This document shows, one piece after another, positions 41,629 through 52,554 of a stretch of 64,000 nucleotides of DNA; position 1 is the first letter of the stretch, and each line of letters begins with the position of its first letter. The stretch is from NCBI GenBank assembly GCA_021604525.1, contig BQJD01000013.1:1-64000 (forward strand). The letters run 5' to 3'. This DNA comes from a marine bacterium B5-7. GTDB taxonomy: Bacteria; Pseudomonadota; Gammaproteobacteria; Arenicellales; CAJQKF01. The translations under genes and the position numbers were made by a program. The notes beneath the pieces are model-generated. The model was given only the letters and a program-made list of their open reading frames with translations. It did not search any database and had not been told where the DNA came from.

Positions 41629-44600
41629 TGAAGCTAGCGCGCGCCAGCGTTAATCGCCCCGTGTTCACATTGATGGTCATGCTGGCCGTGATGGTGATGG
41701 GGTCGGTCGCCATGACGCGACTACAGATTGATTTGTTGCCCAGCATTGAGTTACCGACCATTTCGGTTCGCACCAGTTATGACGGCGCCGATCCACTGGT
41801 CATGGAACGGTTGGTGACACAAATCGTCGAGGAGATTATCGCTACTGTACCAGGTGTCGTCGAGATGACTTCGCAATCCTATGAAGGTAACAGTCGTGTC
41901 AGGGTGACATTCGCTTTTGGTACTGATATTGATATTGCCGCCCTTGATGTTCGTGCAACCATCGAAGACGAGATAAGCGAACTGCCCGACGATATTGGTA
42001 GTGTCCGGGTCAGCAAATTTGATATAGACAGCTTTCCGGTGGTGCTTCTTGGCATATCAAGTACGCTGGATCCGGTCGAGCTCACAGAGATTGTAGAAAA
42101 CCAGATCCGTTACCGTTTTTCCCGCATCGAAGGCGTGGCCCAGGTCGATCCGTGGGGTGGTTTCAGTCGTGAGATTCGTGTTGAGCTTGATCCGGACAAA
42201 ATCAGCGCATTGGGTCTGCCACTCAACGATATTCTCGAATCAATTCGCAATGCCAATCTTGATCGACCTGCAGGCAAGATCGAAGAAGGTCGCTATCAGG
42301 TTACTTTGCGCGCGCCTGCCGAATTTTCCCGGCCGGAAGAAATAGGTGCTACGGTTATTGGTCGGCACGATGGCGTGGTTATAACCCTGGATCAAGTCGC
42401 AACGGTGCGCGATACCTATCAGCAGATCACGCGTGTAATTCGGGTCAATGGTGAGCGCGGCGTGCGGGTTGCGATTCGAAAACAGGCAGGCGACAACACG
42501 GTTGAAGTAGCCAAGCGAATTCTGGAGGAAGTCGACGCCATTAACGCAGATTTCCCTCAGATTAAAGTAATCCCGGTGATCAACCAGGGAAATTTTATCG
42601 AACGTGCAATCGCCAATGTATCCCGTTCGGTGTTGTATGGTGGCTCGTTGGCCATTTTGGTTCTGGTGCTATTCCTTCGCGATTTGCGCAGTACAACCAT
42701 CATCGCACTGGCTATTCCCATTTCACTGTTGGCGACATTTGCACTGATGTATGTCAGTGGGCTTACGATCAATCTCATGACGCTTGGCGGCCTGGCACTT
42801 GGTGTCGGCATGATGGTAGACAGTTCTGTGGTGGTCCTTGAGAATATTTTTCGTCGTAACCAGGAATTCAATGAAAGCGCGCGCGATGCCGCAATCAACG
42901 GTACAGGTGAAGTCGCATCGGCAGTAATTGCAGGTACTGTAACGACACTGGTGATATTTTTACCGTTGATATTTTTTGAAGGCGTTACTGGTGTGTTGTT
43001 TAAAGAACTGGCTTACGTCATCATGTTCTCGTTACTCTGCGCGTTGATCGTATCCCTGAGCCTGGTACCGGTACTTGGTTCAAGACTGCTTGCTTCGCGT
43101 AACGACACCGATCCCCAAAAAATCAGCAACAAACGGAGTACTTTAGCTGGGCTTGAAAATGGCTATCGTGATGTTCTCGTTGTCCTTCTGAAGGGGCGTT
43201 TTATCATGATTTTGATTGCTGTTGTCGTGTTTGGCTCGAGCTTGTTGTTGATAAGATATATCGGTACTGAATTCGTTCCACCAAGCGATGAAGGAGAGGT
43301 TCGTGTAACTGGCGAAATGGAAGTTGGTACACGTCTTGAGCTTATCGACAAGCAGACACGATTGATGGAGCAACTGACCTTGTCTGCCGTACCTGAGGCG
43401 CTGTCGTCTGTCGTCAGCGTGAGTACCTCGGGGACTTTTGGTCGTTCGGCCGCATCAGGGGAGATACGTATCTCATTAATTCCCGCTGCAAAGAGAGAGC
43501 GTTCGAATTCTGATATAGCCGCCGACTTGCGTCAGATTCTTGACGGCAAGATACCCGGTATGAAAATTCGAGTACGGGCGCCACAAGGACAATTTCTGTT
43601 GGAGAGAATATTATCAAGCGTTGAAAACGTTGCTATCGAAGTGCGTGGTTATGATCTTGATACGCTGTCGTTGCTCGCCCGTCGGGTGGCCGACGGGATT
43701 ACCCGCGTTGCAGGAATTACTGATGCCGAATTAAGTCGAGATGCTGGCATACCCCAACAGGAGATACTGGTTGATCGTGACAAGATCGCCAATATTGGTT
43801 TGAGCCCGCGTGATGTGGCCGAGGCAATCGAGATTGCAGTCGCTGGGTCGACAGCAGGCGAATTTCGGTCTCGAGGGAACGCCTATCGGATTCTGGTGCA
43901 ACTTGAAAATGCCAATCGTCGTTCCCTTGATGAGATCCTTGACCTGGTGCTAAGAACGCCGGATGGCAAAACTGTGGTATTGAGGAATCTCGTTTCTACC
44001 CGCAAGACCAGTGGTCCGGTCACTATAGAGCGAAAAGATCAGCAACGAGTCATTACTGTAACGGCTAATGTATCGGGCCGCGATCTGGGTTCAGTGGCTG
44101 TCGATGTCGAGCAGGTGCTGAAGACTATTCCAAGGCCAATTGGCTATGACCTGATGGTAGCCGGAAATATTGAAGAACAGCAAAAATCATTCATCGAACT
44201 GGTTACGGCATTGGTATTGGCGCTTGCCCTCGTTTATATGGTGCTTGCCTCGCAGTATGAATCGTTCAGCGATCCATTGGTGGTCATGTTTTCAGTACCC
44301 TTTGCGGCTACAGGAGTGATCCTGACCTTATTTCTTACCGATACAACCATGAATATTCAGTCGGCTATAGGCTGCATCATGCTCGGCGGTATTGTCGTCA
44401 ACAATGCGATATTACTGGTGGATCAGGCTGGTCAGTTTAGACGTGCCGGAATGGAAACCGATGCGGCCTTGGCTGAAGCAGGCCGACGTCGACTACGTCC
44501 GGTTCTGATGACCACTACAACGACAATTCTTGCACTTTTACCGCTGGCGCTAGGTATTGGAGAGGGCGCAGATGCACAAGCCCCGATGGCGCGAGCAGTT

Positions 44601-44696
44601 GTCGGTGGCCTGCTGGTTTCAACCCTGGTTACGCTGCTATTAATTCCAGTGGTGTATTCGCTTGTTCACCGACAAAATCGTGTTGCGCATGATTAA
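41628..44696 (+). CDS. RND efflux pump, HAE-1/AcrB-like inner-membrane transporter
   Basis: A 1022-aa proton-driven exporter with twelve predicted helices and two large periplasmic loops. The proton-relay Asp of TM4 is in [19 protein letters not shown]. The N-terminus [23 protein letters not shown] and the C-terminal [21 protein letters not shown] and [23 protein letters not shown] are family signatures. It is co-transcribed with the adaptor. Substrate unknown; family members export drugs, bile acids, solvents or lipids. The length is slightly short for AcrB, as in many environmental RND pumps. Confidence 0.93.
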   Translation: MKLARASVNRPVFTLMVMLAVMVMGSVAMTRLQIDLLPSIELPTISVRTSYDGADPLVMERLVTQIVEEIIATVPGVVEMTSQSYEGNSRVRVTFAFGTDIDIAALDVRATIEDEISELPDDIGSVRVSKFDIDSFPVVLLGISSTLDPVELTEIVENQIRYRFSRIEGVAQVDPWGGFSREIRVELDPDKISALGLPLNDILESIRNANLDRPAGKIEEGRYQVTLRAPAEFSRPEEIGATVIGRHDGVVITLDQVATVRDTYQQITRVIRVNGERGVRVAIRKQAGDNTVEVAKRILEEVDAINADFPQIKVIPVINQGNFIERAIANVSRSVLYGGSLAILVLVLFLRDLRSTTIIALAIPISLLATFALMYVSGLTINLMTLGGLALGVGMMVDSSVVVLENIFRRNQEFNESARDAAINGTGEVASAVIAGTVTTLVIFLPLIFFEGVTGVLFKELAYVIMFSLLCALIVSLSLVPVLGSRLLASRNDTDPQKISNKRSTLAGLENGYRDVLVVLLKGRFIMILIAVVVFGSSLLLIRYIGTEFVPPSDEGEVRVTGEMEVGTRLELIDKQTRLMEQLTLSAVPEALSSVVSVSTSGTFGRSAASGEIRISLIPAAKRERSNSDIAADLRQILDGKIPGMKIRVRAPQGQFLLERILSSVENVAIEVRGYDLDTLSLLARRVADGITRVAGITDAELSRDAGIPQQEILVDRDKIANIGLSPRDVAEAIEIAVAGSTAGEFRSRGNAYRILVQLENANRRSLDEILDLVLRTPDGKTVVLRNLVSTRKTSGPVTIERKDQQRVITVTANVSGRDLGSVAVDVEQVLKTIPRPIGYDLMVAGNIEEQQKSFIELVTALVLALALVYMVLASQYESFSDPLVVMFSVPFAATGVILTLFLTDTTMNIQSAIGCIMLGGIVVNNAILLVDQAGQFRRAGMETDAALAEAGRRRLRPVLMTTTTTILALLPLALGIGEGADAQAPMARAVVGGLLVSTLVTLLLIPVVYSLVHRQNRVAHD

Positions 44697-44743
44697 CCGT
44701 TGATTGGTAGCCGTAAAGCGTTCCTTCACCAGATTGTCCAAAT

Positions 44744-47203
44744 TCAGCCTCGACTACGCGCACCAGTCGGATCGTAAAGCGCCCTGAGGCTTGCTTGTGC
44801 CGGTATCTTCCGGCCGGCCACATCAATCTCGAAACGGCTTGCAGAGATAAAGTCGGCGGTAATTTCTTCACTGGAACGGACATAGCCAAGTCCTACAGAT
44901 CCACCGAGCGTATGCCCGTAGTTTCCCGAAGTCAGGTGACCGACGATATTCCCGTCTTTCAAAATCGGTTCATGGTGATAAAGGACTTCCTCGGGATCTT
45001 CAAGCAAAAATTGCACCAGACGTTTGCGCATAAAAGTACGGCTATCCTTCTGCCGGGCTATGGCATCGTAGCCGATGAACCGGCTTGACTTGTTCATGGC
45101 ACAGACAAATCCGGCTCCGGCCTCGAGCGGCGTATCTTCGTCGCCAATGTCGTGTCCAAAGTGCAAAAACTTTTTCTCGATACGGCAAGAATCAAGGGCG
45201 TGCAACCCGGCTAATTGAAGGTTATATCTTTTGCCATGTTCTACAAGCAGATCAAATACATGACGCGCCATGTCGGTTGGAACGTATAACTCCCAACCCA
45301 ACTCGCCGACAAATGAAACCCGCAGAGCACGACCGGTTGCGTAACCGATGGCAATGGGTTGAGAGGTTCCAAAGGCGAACGCGTCATTTGACAGATCGAC
45401 ATCAATCAATGGTTGCAACAAGTTGCGACTTGCAGGTCCCATGATTCCAAAAACAGCGTGACTGGAAGTGATATCGACCACTGTGCAATGACTGTCAGAT
45501 GGAATTTGCCTTCTAAGCCAGTCGAGATCTTTGATAGTCACGGCGGCGCCGCTAACCACCCAAAAGGTCGTCTCGTCAATTCGGGTAACAGTCAGATCAG
45601 CTTCGATACCGCCACGATCGTTCAGCCAGTGGGTATAAACGACCTTTCCTGATTCGACGTCTACGTCAGCGCTACAGATTTTCTGAAGAGCGGGCAGGGC
45701 GTCACGACCGGTGACAAGATATTTCGAGAAACTGGATTGATCGAACAGGGCGACGCCTTCACGTGCGGCGCAATGCTCGGCGGCCGAGTACTCAAACCAG
45801 TTTTGCTTGCCAAATGAATACTTGTAGCGTGGTTCAACCCCTTCAGGTGCAAACCAGTTGGCGCGTTCCCAGCCGACGACCTGCCCGAAACAGGCACGAT
45901 TCTCGACAAGTCGCTCGTGAATCGGGGAATGGCGAATATTGCGCGCAGTTTCAAATTGCTTGAAAGGATAATGATTGTCGTAGAGTAATCCGAGAGTTTC
46001 CGTAACGCGTTCTTCAATGAATTTCTGATTACTCATGAACGGATACATACGACGAATATCATTGGACCAAAGATCCATGGGCGCATATCCGTGATGCATC
46101 CATTCCGCGCAAGCTTTGCCGAGCCCGCCAGATGATTGAATGCCAACGCTGTTCAGACCGCAGGCAACAAAGTATCCACCAAGCTCAGGAACTTCACCAA
46201 GATGAAATTGATCGTCTGGAGTAAATGACTCGGGACCGCAAAAAAACTTTCGCCAGCCGACCTGTTCAAGTTTAGGGACACGGGCCATGGCATCTTCAAG
46301 AACCGGATAGAGCTGCTGTTCGACATGCCCGGTTAACTCGTCAAAGCAAAAATCCTGGGGTATGCCATTTTGGCCCCATGACAGTGCGTTTTTTTCGAAC
46401 GCTCCAACCAACAAACTACCGGCATCTTCACGGTAATACGCACACTTGTCGTGATCGCGCAGTACCGGTAAGTCCGGGGTAAAGGCATCATCCTTTTCGG
46501 TGACTGCATAGTAATGCTCGCAGGCGTGTAACGGAACTGATACACCATTTGCACGTGCAAGGTTACGTGCCCACATACCGGCGGCGTTGACCACGAAGCC
46601 GGTTTTTATTGAACCCTGATTCGTTGTTACACCGGTAACTCGACCCTTGGCCGTATGTACTTCAGTAACTTCAATTGACTCAATACAGTGAGCGCCACGC
46701 TGACGCGCACCCTTGATAAAAGCATTCGTAACATCAATGGGACTGCCTTTGCCATCTTTTGCCACGTAACTGCCGCCGAGGAGACCACGGGTCTCTATCA
46801 ATGGAAACAGATTCCCGATTTCCTCAACAGTTACCATGTCCACTTGCGTCACACCGAAGGCATTATTCATTGCCGCTACGCGTTTCAGTTCTTCGAAACG
46901 GGCCTCACTGTGAGCGATGGATAAACTGCCGACCTGGCGAAATCCGGTCGACTGTCCGGTCTCTTCTTCAAGTTCGGTGAGAAGTGACATGGAGTATTCA
47001 CACAGTTTGGCATGACTCTCATTAGCACGCATTGTGCCGATAAGCCCTGCTGCATGCCATGTCGTACCACAGGCAAATTGCTTACGCTCAAGCAGTACAA
47101 CATCCTGCCAACCGAGTCGAGCAAGGTGATAAGCAACACTCGCGCCTGTGACGCCACCGCCGATAATTACTGCACTGGCCTGATCGGGTACTTGCTGACT
47201 CAT
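44744..47203 (-). CDS. Dimethylglycine/sarcosine dehydrogenase-like FAD enzyme with GcvT domain
   Basis: An 819-aa two-domain enzyme. The N-terminal DAO domain has the Rossmann motif VIIGGGVTGASVAYHLARLG and TTWHAAGL, where H50 corresponds to the histidine that covalently carries FAD in DMGDH. The C-terminal half is GcvT-like (aminomethyltransferase/THF-binding) from FDQSSFSKYLVTG through GELGWELYVP and LHALDSCRIEKKFLHFGHDIGDEDTPLEAG to GSVGLGYV. The enzyme would demethylate dimethylglycine or sarcosine and pass the C1 unit to tetrahydrofolate. Glycine could then enter the gcv operon 7 kb away. The exact N-methyl substrate is not resolved. Cytosolic, single gene. Confidence 0.88.
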   Translation of the reverse strand: MSQQVPDQASAVIIGGGVTGASVAYHLARLGWQDVVLLERKQFACGTTWHAAGLIGTMRANESHAKLCEYSMSLLTELEEETGQSTGFRQVGSLSIAHSEARFEELKRVAAMNNAFGVTQVDMVTVEEIGNLFPLIETRGLLGGSYVAKDGKGSPIDVTNAFIKGARQRGAHCIESIEVTEVHTAKGRVTGVTTNQGSIKTGFVVNAAGMWARNLARANGVSVPLHACEHYYAVTEKDDAFTPDLPVLRDHDKCAYYREDAGSLLVGAFEKNALSWGQNGIPQDFCFDELTGHVEQQLYPVLEDAMARVPKLEQVGWRKFFCGPESFTPDDQFHLGEVPELGGYFVACGLNSVGIQSSGGLGKACAEWMHHGYAPMDLWSNDIRRMYPFMSNQKFIEERVTETLGLLYDNHYPFKQFETARNIRHSPIHERLVENRACFGQVVGWERANWFAPEGVEPRYKYSFGKQNWFEYSAAEHCAAREGVALFDQSSFSKYLVTGRDALPALQKICSADVDVESGKVVYTHWLNDRGGIEADLTVTRIDETTFWVVSGAAVTIKDLDWLRRQIPSDSHCTVVDITSSHAVFGIMGPASRNLLQPLIDVDLSNDAFAFGTSQPIAIGYATGRALRVSFVGELGWELYVPTDMARHVFDLLVEHGKRYNLQLAGLHALDSCRIEKKFLHFGHDIGDEDTPLEAGAGFVCAMNKSSRFIGYDAIARQKDSRTFMRKRLVQFLLEDPEEVLYHHEPILKDGNIVGHLTSGNYGHTLGGSVGLGYVRSSEEITADFISASRFEIDVAGRKIPAQASLRALYDPTGARSRG

Positions 47204-47415
47204 GAAACCTCCGGTTACTGAATAATCGATAAAAACCTAGCGGCTCGCTTCATTCCATGACGGTATAGCCGAACGATCAAAGACTACCTCAAGATCATCG
47301 ACAATAACCAGTTGAACGGGCGACGTTCGAGTGTGAAAAATTCCTGATTTGCGACAGTTCGCTAAAACAGGGTTTTGTTCTTGCTGGCAAAGTGTGATTA
47401 AACATATTTTAATAA

Positions 47416-47841
47416 TCAGGAATTCAGCAACCCCTGTGCTTGCCGACGTATTTTTTCAACAATGGCATAGACGCCGACGTGCCGGGTAGGGCTGAGGTGT
47501 TCGAAAAGACCCAACAGGTCGAATTTGGCATCGGTGTCAGTTTCAAGTATTTGCTCTGGATTCATGCCGCGATAGATTGAATATAAAATTGCCACGATTC
47601 CCTTGATGGTAGAAGTGTCGCTATCGCCTTCGATCTGCACGATGCCATGGGTGTCGAGTGTGTCGGCTTTGACCCAAACAATACTCATGCACTCGTGTAC
47701 CCGATATTCATCGATCTTGTTTGCATCATCCATAATCGGCATCTTCTTTCCCAGGTCTTCAATAAATTCATAGCGTGATTCCCAATCAGGAAGAAACGAA
47801 AAGGCATCAAGGATGTATTCAAAATTAAGATCGTCTGTCAT
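47416..47841 (-). CDS. sufE: SufE-family cysteine desulfurase partner
   Basis: A 141-aa sulfur-transfer protein that accepts persulfide sulfur from SufS. The core is FLPDWESRYEFIEDLGKKMP, with the catalytic cysteine C51 in VHECMSIVWV (family V-x-G-C-x-S-x-V-W; here Glu replaces Gly), then GIVAILYSIYRGMNPEQIL and LGLFEHLSPTRHVGVYAIVEKIR. ATG 47841 begins at the normal family N-terminus; the frame opens to 47973 but that part is unlikely to be translated. sufS is not adjacent. Confidence 0.9.
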   Translation of the reverse strand: MTDDLNFEYILDAFSFLPDWESRYEFIEDLGKKMPIMDDANKIDEYRVHECMSIVWVKADTLDTHGIVQIEGDSDTSTIKGIVAILYSIYRGMNPEQILETDTDAKFDLLGLFEHLSPTRHVGVYAIVEKIRRQAQGLLNS

Positions 47842-48031
47842 GGGGTATTCAAGGCAGGCTGTGTAAAAGTGTGTACATATAACCGTAAAGCCGAAGGGTA
47901 TGGGGTACAGTCGCATGTTTACGATACTAACGAAGGAACTCGCATAGTCAGTACTCCATGTATCGCTCAACACGTTTATTTGTAAGTACCAAGTACTTTA
48001 TCCTGGATAATAGAGCATCCGGACAATATAT

Positions 48032-48054
48032 AAAAAAGGGGCCTTTCGGCCCCT
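48032..48054 (-). terminator. Rho-independent terminator of the aap operon
   Basis: On the minus strand AGGGGCC-GAAA-GGCCCCT followed by a run of T (48032-48037 are A on the plus strand). A 7-bp GC stem with a GAAA tetraloop, about 57 bp after the ATPase stop. Confidence 0.88.
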
Positions 48055-48110
48055 GAAGTATCCTGAGTCTTCCGGTTTATTATTCGAAACCGGTTAAGTT
48101 GCTGGCACGA

Positions 48111-48896
48111 TCAATGCGCCAGTATCTGACTCAGAAAAAGCTTGGTACGTTCGTGTTGTGGATGGTCGAAGAAGTTATTGGGTTCGTTCTGCTCGATAAT
48201 AGCGCCGCCATCCATGAAAATAACCCTGTTAGCTACGGTCTTGGCGAAACCCATTTCGTGGGTGACGCAAATCATAGTCATGCCTTCTTCCGCCAGGCTG
48301 ATCATGGTATCCAGTACTTCTTTGATCATCTCGGGGTCGAGCGCAGATGTTGGCTCGTCAAACAGCATGATTTTCGGGCTCATGCACAGACTTCGGGCGA
48401 TTGCGACGCGTTGTTGTTGACCACCTGAAAGCTGTCCGGGATATTTCAGGGCTTGCTCTGGAATTTTTACCCGTTCCAGGTATTGCATCCCTATTTCTTC
48501 CGCCTCCTTTTTGGACATCTTCTTGACCCAGATAGGCGCAAGAGTACAGTTGTCCAGAACGGTCAGATGGGGAAACAGATTGAAGTGCTGGAATACCATG
48601 CCGACTTCACGGCGGATGGCATCGATATGTTTCAGGTTGCCGGTCAACTCAATATCATCGACGTATATATGGCCTTCCTGGTGTTCCTCCAGACGATTGA
48701 TGCAGCGGATCATGGTGGACTTGCCGGACCCGGATGGGCCGCATACCACGATACGTTCGCCTCGATTAACTTCGAGATTGATATTCTTGAGGACATGGAA
48801 TGCGCCATACCACTTGTTCATATCCTGAATTCGGATGACGACTTCGTCACTGATTTCCAGCTTTATCGAGTCAATCTTCTGTGTGTTTTCGTTCAT
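48111..48896 (-). CDS. aapP: General L-amino acid ABC transporter ATPase AapP
   Basis: A 261-aa ABC ATPase of the polar amino-acid group. Walker A is [10 protein letters not shown], the Q-loop region is [19 protein letters not shown], the signature is [15 protein letters not shown], Walker B is [14 protein letters not shown] and the H-loop is [12 protein letters not shown] 48896 is preferred, since TGAGAG lies 8 nt upstream; GTG 48911 would add five residues. It is last in the aapJ-aapQ-aapM-aapP operon and energises the AapQM permease. Confidence 0.93.
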   Translation of the reverse strand: MNENTQKIDSIKLEISDEVVIRIQDMNKWYGAFHVLKNINLEVNRGERIVVCGPSGSGKSTMIRCINRLEEHQEGHIYVDDIELTGNLKHIDAIRREVGMVFQHFNLFPHLTVLDNCTLAPIWVKKMSKKEAEEIGMQYLERVKIPEQALKYPGQLSGGQQQRVAIARSLCMSPKIMLFDEPTSALDPEMIKEVLDTMISLAEEGMTMICVTHEMGFAKTVANRVIFMDGGAIIEQNEPNNFFDHPQHERTKLFLSQILAH

Positions 48897-48920
48897 TTCA
48901 GTATCTCTCACTAAATTAGT

Positions 48921-50219
48921 CTAACGCTTATGTCCGGTATTCAATTTATCTTCCAGATGTTGGCTATACCTCGCCATCCCATAACAATGCAGCCAAAATA
49001 TAAATGCGACAAATATGTAGCCGGAATAAGGCACAGAGCGAATCGACCAATCCGGGTTAGTGGATGCGGTTTGCACCGAGCTTAAGAAATCGAGCAAGCC
49101 GATGATCAGGACCAGAGTAGTGTCCTTGAATAATCCGATAAAAGTATTGACGATGCCGGGAATAACAATCTTGAGTGCCTGCGGCATAACAATCAGTCCC
49201 ATCATCTTCCAGTAGGACAGACCGAGAGACATGGCGCCTTCATATTGTCCCTTGGAGATTGCCTGCAGACCGCCGCGAACCACTTCTGCCATATAAGCGG
49301 ACGAGAACAAGGCGACACCGATCAAGGCGCGCAATAACTGGTCGATATTAGCGCCTTCGGGTGCAAACAACGGCAGCATGAAATTCGCCATGAACAGTAC
49401 CGTAATAAGCGGTACGCCGCGCCAGAATTCAATGAAGAGGGTGCTTACAAGGCGAAGGACAGGCATGTCCGATCGTCTGCCGAGTGCCAGTAGAATGCCA
49501 ATTGGCAGGGAGGCGACGATACCGGTAATGGCGATTACCAGTGTAAGTGAAAACCCGCCCCAATCACTGGTTGCAATCTTCGACAAGCCAAGAACGCCAC
49601 CACCAAGCATGAAGAAAACCAGGACCGGATAAGCAAATAACAACAACAAACCCAGACGGCTTCTTCCATTGGGTAGTCCCCATGCCCAGATAACCAGGCC
49701 CACGGTGATGAGTGTGGCAGCCATCGTCCACATTACTGGTGCGCCGTGCTGGATCATCAACGACATGAACACCATTGAAACGATGGCGATGAAGAAGCCG
49801 AGTATGGTCGACGTGGGACGAGTCTTGCGGACATCGTCGTCTACCACAACAAAAGCCACGCCCACATAGAGAACCCATAAAACAAGATCGATTCGCCACC
49901 GCTGAGTTCTATCGTAAAAGCCGTAGAGGAAGAATTCCCACCACGATCCGGCAAATGTCCAGCAGGCAGCGTGCGGATTCTCGCGACAGGCATCAGCCCC
50001 ACCACTCCAGACTGCATCGAACAAGGTCCAGTTCAATATTGAAGGAACCGTGTAGGCAATGAACAAAAGTCCGATAATTGTCAGTATTGAATTGCCTACA
50101 CTGCTGAACAGATTTTCACGCAACCAGCCGATGAAACCGGTTGTACTGATGGGCGCATCGCGATCTGCTATAGGTTTTGCGTTAACAATGCCGTAGTTGG
50201 TTCGATTATTATCACCCAT
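48921..50219 (-). CDS. aapM: General L-amino acid ABC transporter permease AapM
   Basis: A 432-aa inner-membrane permease. A long N-terminal extension with three or four helices and the AapM-typical ACRENPHAACWTF segment precedes the His/Glu/Gln/Arg/opine permease domain, which starts at GGFSLTLVIAITGIVASLPIGILLALGRRS. The EAA loop that docks on AapP is GAMSLGLSYWKMMGLIVMPQALKIVIPG. It follows aapQ by 2 bp and precedes aapP. Confidence 0.93.
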   Translation of the reverse strand: MGDNNRTNYGIVNAKPIADRDAPISTTGFIGWLRENLFSSVGNSILTIIGLLFIAYTVPSILNWTLFDAVWSGGADACRENPHAACWTFAGSWWEFFLYGFYDRTQRWRIDLVLWVLYVGVAFVVVDDDVRKTRPTSTILGFFIAIVSMVFMSLMIQHGAPVMWTMAATLITVGLVIWAWGLPNGRSRLGLLLLFAYPVLVFFMLGGGVLGLSKIATSDWGGFSLTLVIAITGIVASLPIGILLALGRRSDMPVLRLVSTLFIEFWRGVPLITVLFMANFMLPLFAPEGANIDQLLRALIGVALFSSAYMAEVVRGGLQAISKGQYEGAMSLGLSYWKMMGLIVMPQALKIVIPGIVNTFIGLFKDTTLVLIIGLLDFLSSVQTASTNPDWSIRSVPYSGYIFVAFIFWLHCYGMARYSQHLEDKLNTGHKR

Positions 50220-50221
50220 GA

Positions 50222-51424
50222 TTATCGCTCCACCAGTTTGACACGGTCGTTATACCAATTCATAAACGTCGAAGTCACCAAACTGATAGACAAGTACACA
50301 AGCATGGTCATCATGATGATCTCAACCGCCTTGCCTGTCTGATTGAGCACAGTGCCGGTGAATACAGCGACGAGATCCGGATAGGCAATCGCCACAGCAA
50401 GAGAAGAGTTTTTGGTCAGATTAAGATATTGACTGGTTAATGGCGGTACGATAACCCGCATCGCCTGGGGGATAATGATCAATTTAAGCGTTGGACCCGG
50501 ACGCAGACCCAGTGCATAGGATGCTTCGGTTTGCCCATGGCTGACGGATTGAATACCCGCACGTACAATCTCGGCGACAAATGCTGATGTATAAGCCACT
50601 AACGCCAGTAGCAAGGCAATGAATTCAGGAATGACGTTCAAGCCAAATCCAGCATTGGGACGAAACGTGCCCATCTCTCCTGGCTGAAAATGTAGCGGTG
50701 ATCCCATCACAACGAAAGCTAGAAGGGGCAGAACAATAATGAGACCAAGAGTTGTCCAGATAGTTTTAAATTGCTGTCCCGTAGCCATTTGGCGGTTGAA
50801 TGCCCACTTCTTGATTACAATAGCGCCGATGATTCCAAGTACGAAAATGGTGAAAACAATCCAGAAACCGCCTTCCGGTATTGGTTTAGGTATCATCAAG
50901 CCGTTATTGGAGAGCGAGAACCACAGTTGGTCTCCTTTGTCATGTACGTCGCGTGGCCCGGGCAATGGTTTCAGTACGGCGTTATACCAGAAGAAAATCT
51001 GCAGAAGCAGGGGTATGTTGCGCAGGGTTTCGACATATATCGTGGAAATCTTGTTGATCAACCAGTTTTTACTAAGTCGTCCTACACCGACAATGAAGCC
51101 GATAATTGTTGTGAGAATACAACCGATTAATGCAACGATCAAAGTGTTCAGGAGTCCAACGAAAAACACTCGGCCGTAGCTCGAGGATTCATTGTAGTCA
51201 ATTAAGGACTGTATGATGCCGAAGCCGGATTGCGTGGTAAGAAAACCGAATCCGAACTTGATATTCTGTGCCGCCATGTTGTTTGCGGCGTTGTCGATAA
51301 TCCACCAGATACCGTACACCACCATGGCTATTGTAAGAGCCTGGTAGATCAGACCGCGGGTTTTGGTGTCACTTAAGGAAAAACCGCCTTTTTTTGGCGG
51401 GACATTCGATTGAACTTCAGCCAT
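50222..51424 (-). CDS. aapQ: General L-amino acid ABC transporter permease AapQ
   Basis: A 400-aa inner-membrane permease with eight predicted helices. FVGLLNTLIVALIGCILTTIIGFIVG opens the permease domain, RNIPLLLQIFFWYNAVLKPLP is the AapQ-typical stretch, and the EAA loop is EASYALGLRPGPTLKLIIIPQAMRVIVPPLTSQYLNLTKNSSLA. With AapM it forms the heterodimeric channel. A strong hairpin with a T-tract lies in the aapJ-aapQ gap, so expression is probably reduced relative to aapJ. Confidence 0.93.
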   Translation of the reverse strand: MAEVQSNVPPKKGGFSLSDTKTRGLIYQALTIAMVVYGIWWIIDNAANNMAAQNIKFGFGFLTTQSGFGIIQSLIDYNESSSYGRVFFVGLLNTLIVALIGCILTTIIGFIVGVGRLSKNWLINKISTIYVETLRNIPLLLQIFFWYNAVLKPLPGPRDVHDKGDQLWFSLSNNGLMIPKPIPEGGFWIVFTIFVLGIIGAIVIKKWAFNRQMATGQQFKTIWTTLGLIIVLPLLAFVVMGSPLHFQPGEMGTFRPNAGFGLNVIPEFIALLLALVAYTSAFVAEIVRAGIQSVSHGQTEASYALGLRPGPTLKLIIIPQAMRVIVPPLTSQYLNLTKNSSLAVAIAYPDLVAVFTGTVLNQTGKAVEIIMMTMLVYLSISLVTSTFMNWYNDRVKLVER

Positions 51425-51491
51425 TGTTGTGTTCCCTGATTGAGTCCGTCCCTGCTGTCATTATTTTTTCTTTCCGATGAGTGAAAGCCGG

Positions 51492-51524
51492 AAAAACTGA
51501 AGGCACTCTTGCGAGTGCCTTCAG
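51492..51524 (-). terminator. Intraoperonic terminator/attenuator between aapJ and aapQ
   Basis: On the minus strand CTGAAGGCACTC-GCAA-GAGTGCCTTCAG is a perfect 12-bp stem (51497-51524) followed by five T residues (51492-51496). It lies just beyond the aapJ stop. Such hairpins after binding-protein genes stabilise the aapJ message and let only part of transcription reach the membrane genes. Confidence 0.85.
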
Positions 51525-51537
51525 TGTGATTTCAAGC

Positions 51538-52554
51538 CTAGCGGAATGGTGCGGCGTACATAATGCCGCCATCTTTCCACAGCGCGTTCAGACCACGCGA
51601 GAGACCAAGTGGTGTGTCAGGTCCGACGTTTCGATCAAAGCTTTCGCCGTAGTTACCAACCTGCTTGACGATGCTGTAACAGAATTCGTTTGGCAGACCC
51701 AGCAACTGGCCGAGGTCGCCCGATTCGCCAAGAATACGTTGAATTCCAGGATTATCTGAACCTTTCATTTCATCGATATTCGCAGAGCTGATACCGAGCT
51801 CTTCTGCGTCAACCATGCAGTTAAGAGACCATTTAACGATATCGAACCACTGATCGTCACCATGACGCACCATTGGGCCAAGCGGTTCCTTGGAGATAAT
51901 CTCCGGCAGAATCACATGGGCCGACGGATCGGCCAGCTTGGTACGCTGTGCAGCGATACCGGATTGGTCCGTAGTGTAGACGTCGCAACGACCTGCATCG
52001 TATGCAGCGACAACCTCGTCAGCCTTTTCAAATGCTACTACAGTGTACTCAAGTCCAAGTGAACGGAAATAATCCGCTACATTAAGCTCGGTTGTGGTAC
52101 CGGTGTTTGTGCACACAGCCGCACCGCCGAGTTCCTTGGCGCTGGATACGCCAAGATCCTTGCGAACCATAAATCCCTGGCCATCGTAGTAATTAACACC
52201 AGGAAAATTACCGTGTTGGGCATCGCGACTCAGCGTTTCAGTGGTGTTGCGTGGCAACATGTCAATTTCGCCAGACGTCAACGCGGTGAAGCGAGTTTTC
52301 GCTGACAACGGCTTGAAGTTGGCTTTGGTAGCATCGCCGAATACGGCAGCAGCAACTGCGCGGCAGGTGTCAACATCAAGACCACTCCAGTTGCCTTGAT
52401 CATCTGGATTCGAAAACCCGGGTAAACCCTGGCTTACGCCACAGGTTACTGCACCATTGGCCTTCACATCATCTAATGTTGCTGCATAACTTGTAGCAAC
52501 AAAGGATGCTGAGACAATGGCTGTTGTATAAGCTGCTATTTTTAGCAGATTCAT
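51538..52554 (-). CDS. aapJ: General L-amino acid ABC transporter binding protein AapJ
   Basis: A 338-aa periplasmic family-3 solute-binding protein. The signal peptide runs to about residue 24 (SYA-A). VTCGVSQGLPGFSNPDDQGNWSGLD and FGDATKANFKPLSAKTRFTALTSGEIDML are the binding-domain start, with EIDMLPRNTTETLSRD typical of AapJ/BztA, and DVYTTDQSGIA closes the second lobe. It collects a broad range of L-amino acids for AapQMP. First gene of the operon. Confidence 0.94.
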   Translation of the reverse strand: MNLLKIAAYTTAIVSASFVATSYAATLDDVKANGAVTCGVSQGLPGFSNPDDQGNWSGLDVDTCRAVAAAVFGDATKANFKPLSAKTRFTALTSGEIDMLPRNTTETLSRDAQHGNFPGVNYYDGQGFMVRKDLGVSSAKELGGAAVCTNTGTTTELNVADYFRSLGLEYTVVAFEKADEVVAAYDAGRCDVYTTDQSGIAAQRTKLADPSAHVILPEIISKEPLGPMVRHGDDQWFDIVKWSLNCMVDAEELGISSANIDEMKGSDNPGIQRILGESGDLGQLLGLPNEFCYSIVKQVGNYGESFDRNVGPDTPLGLSRGLNALWKDGGIMYAAPFR

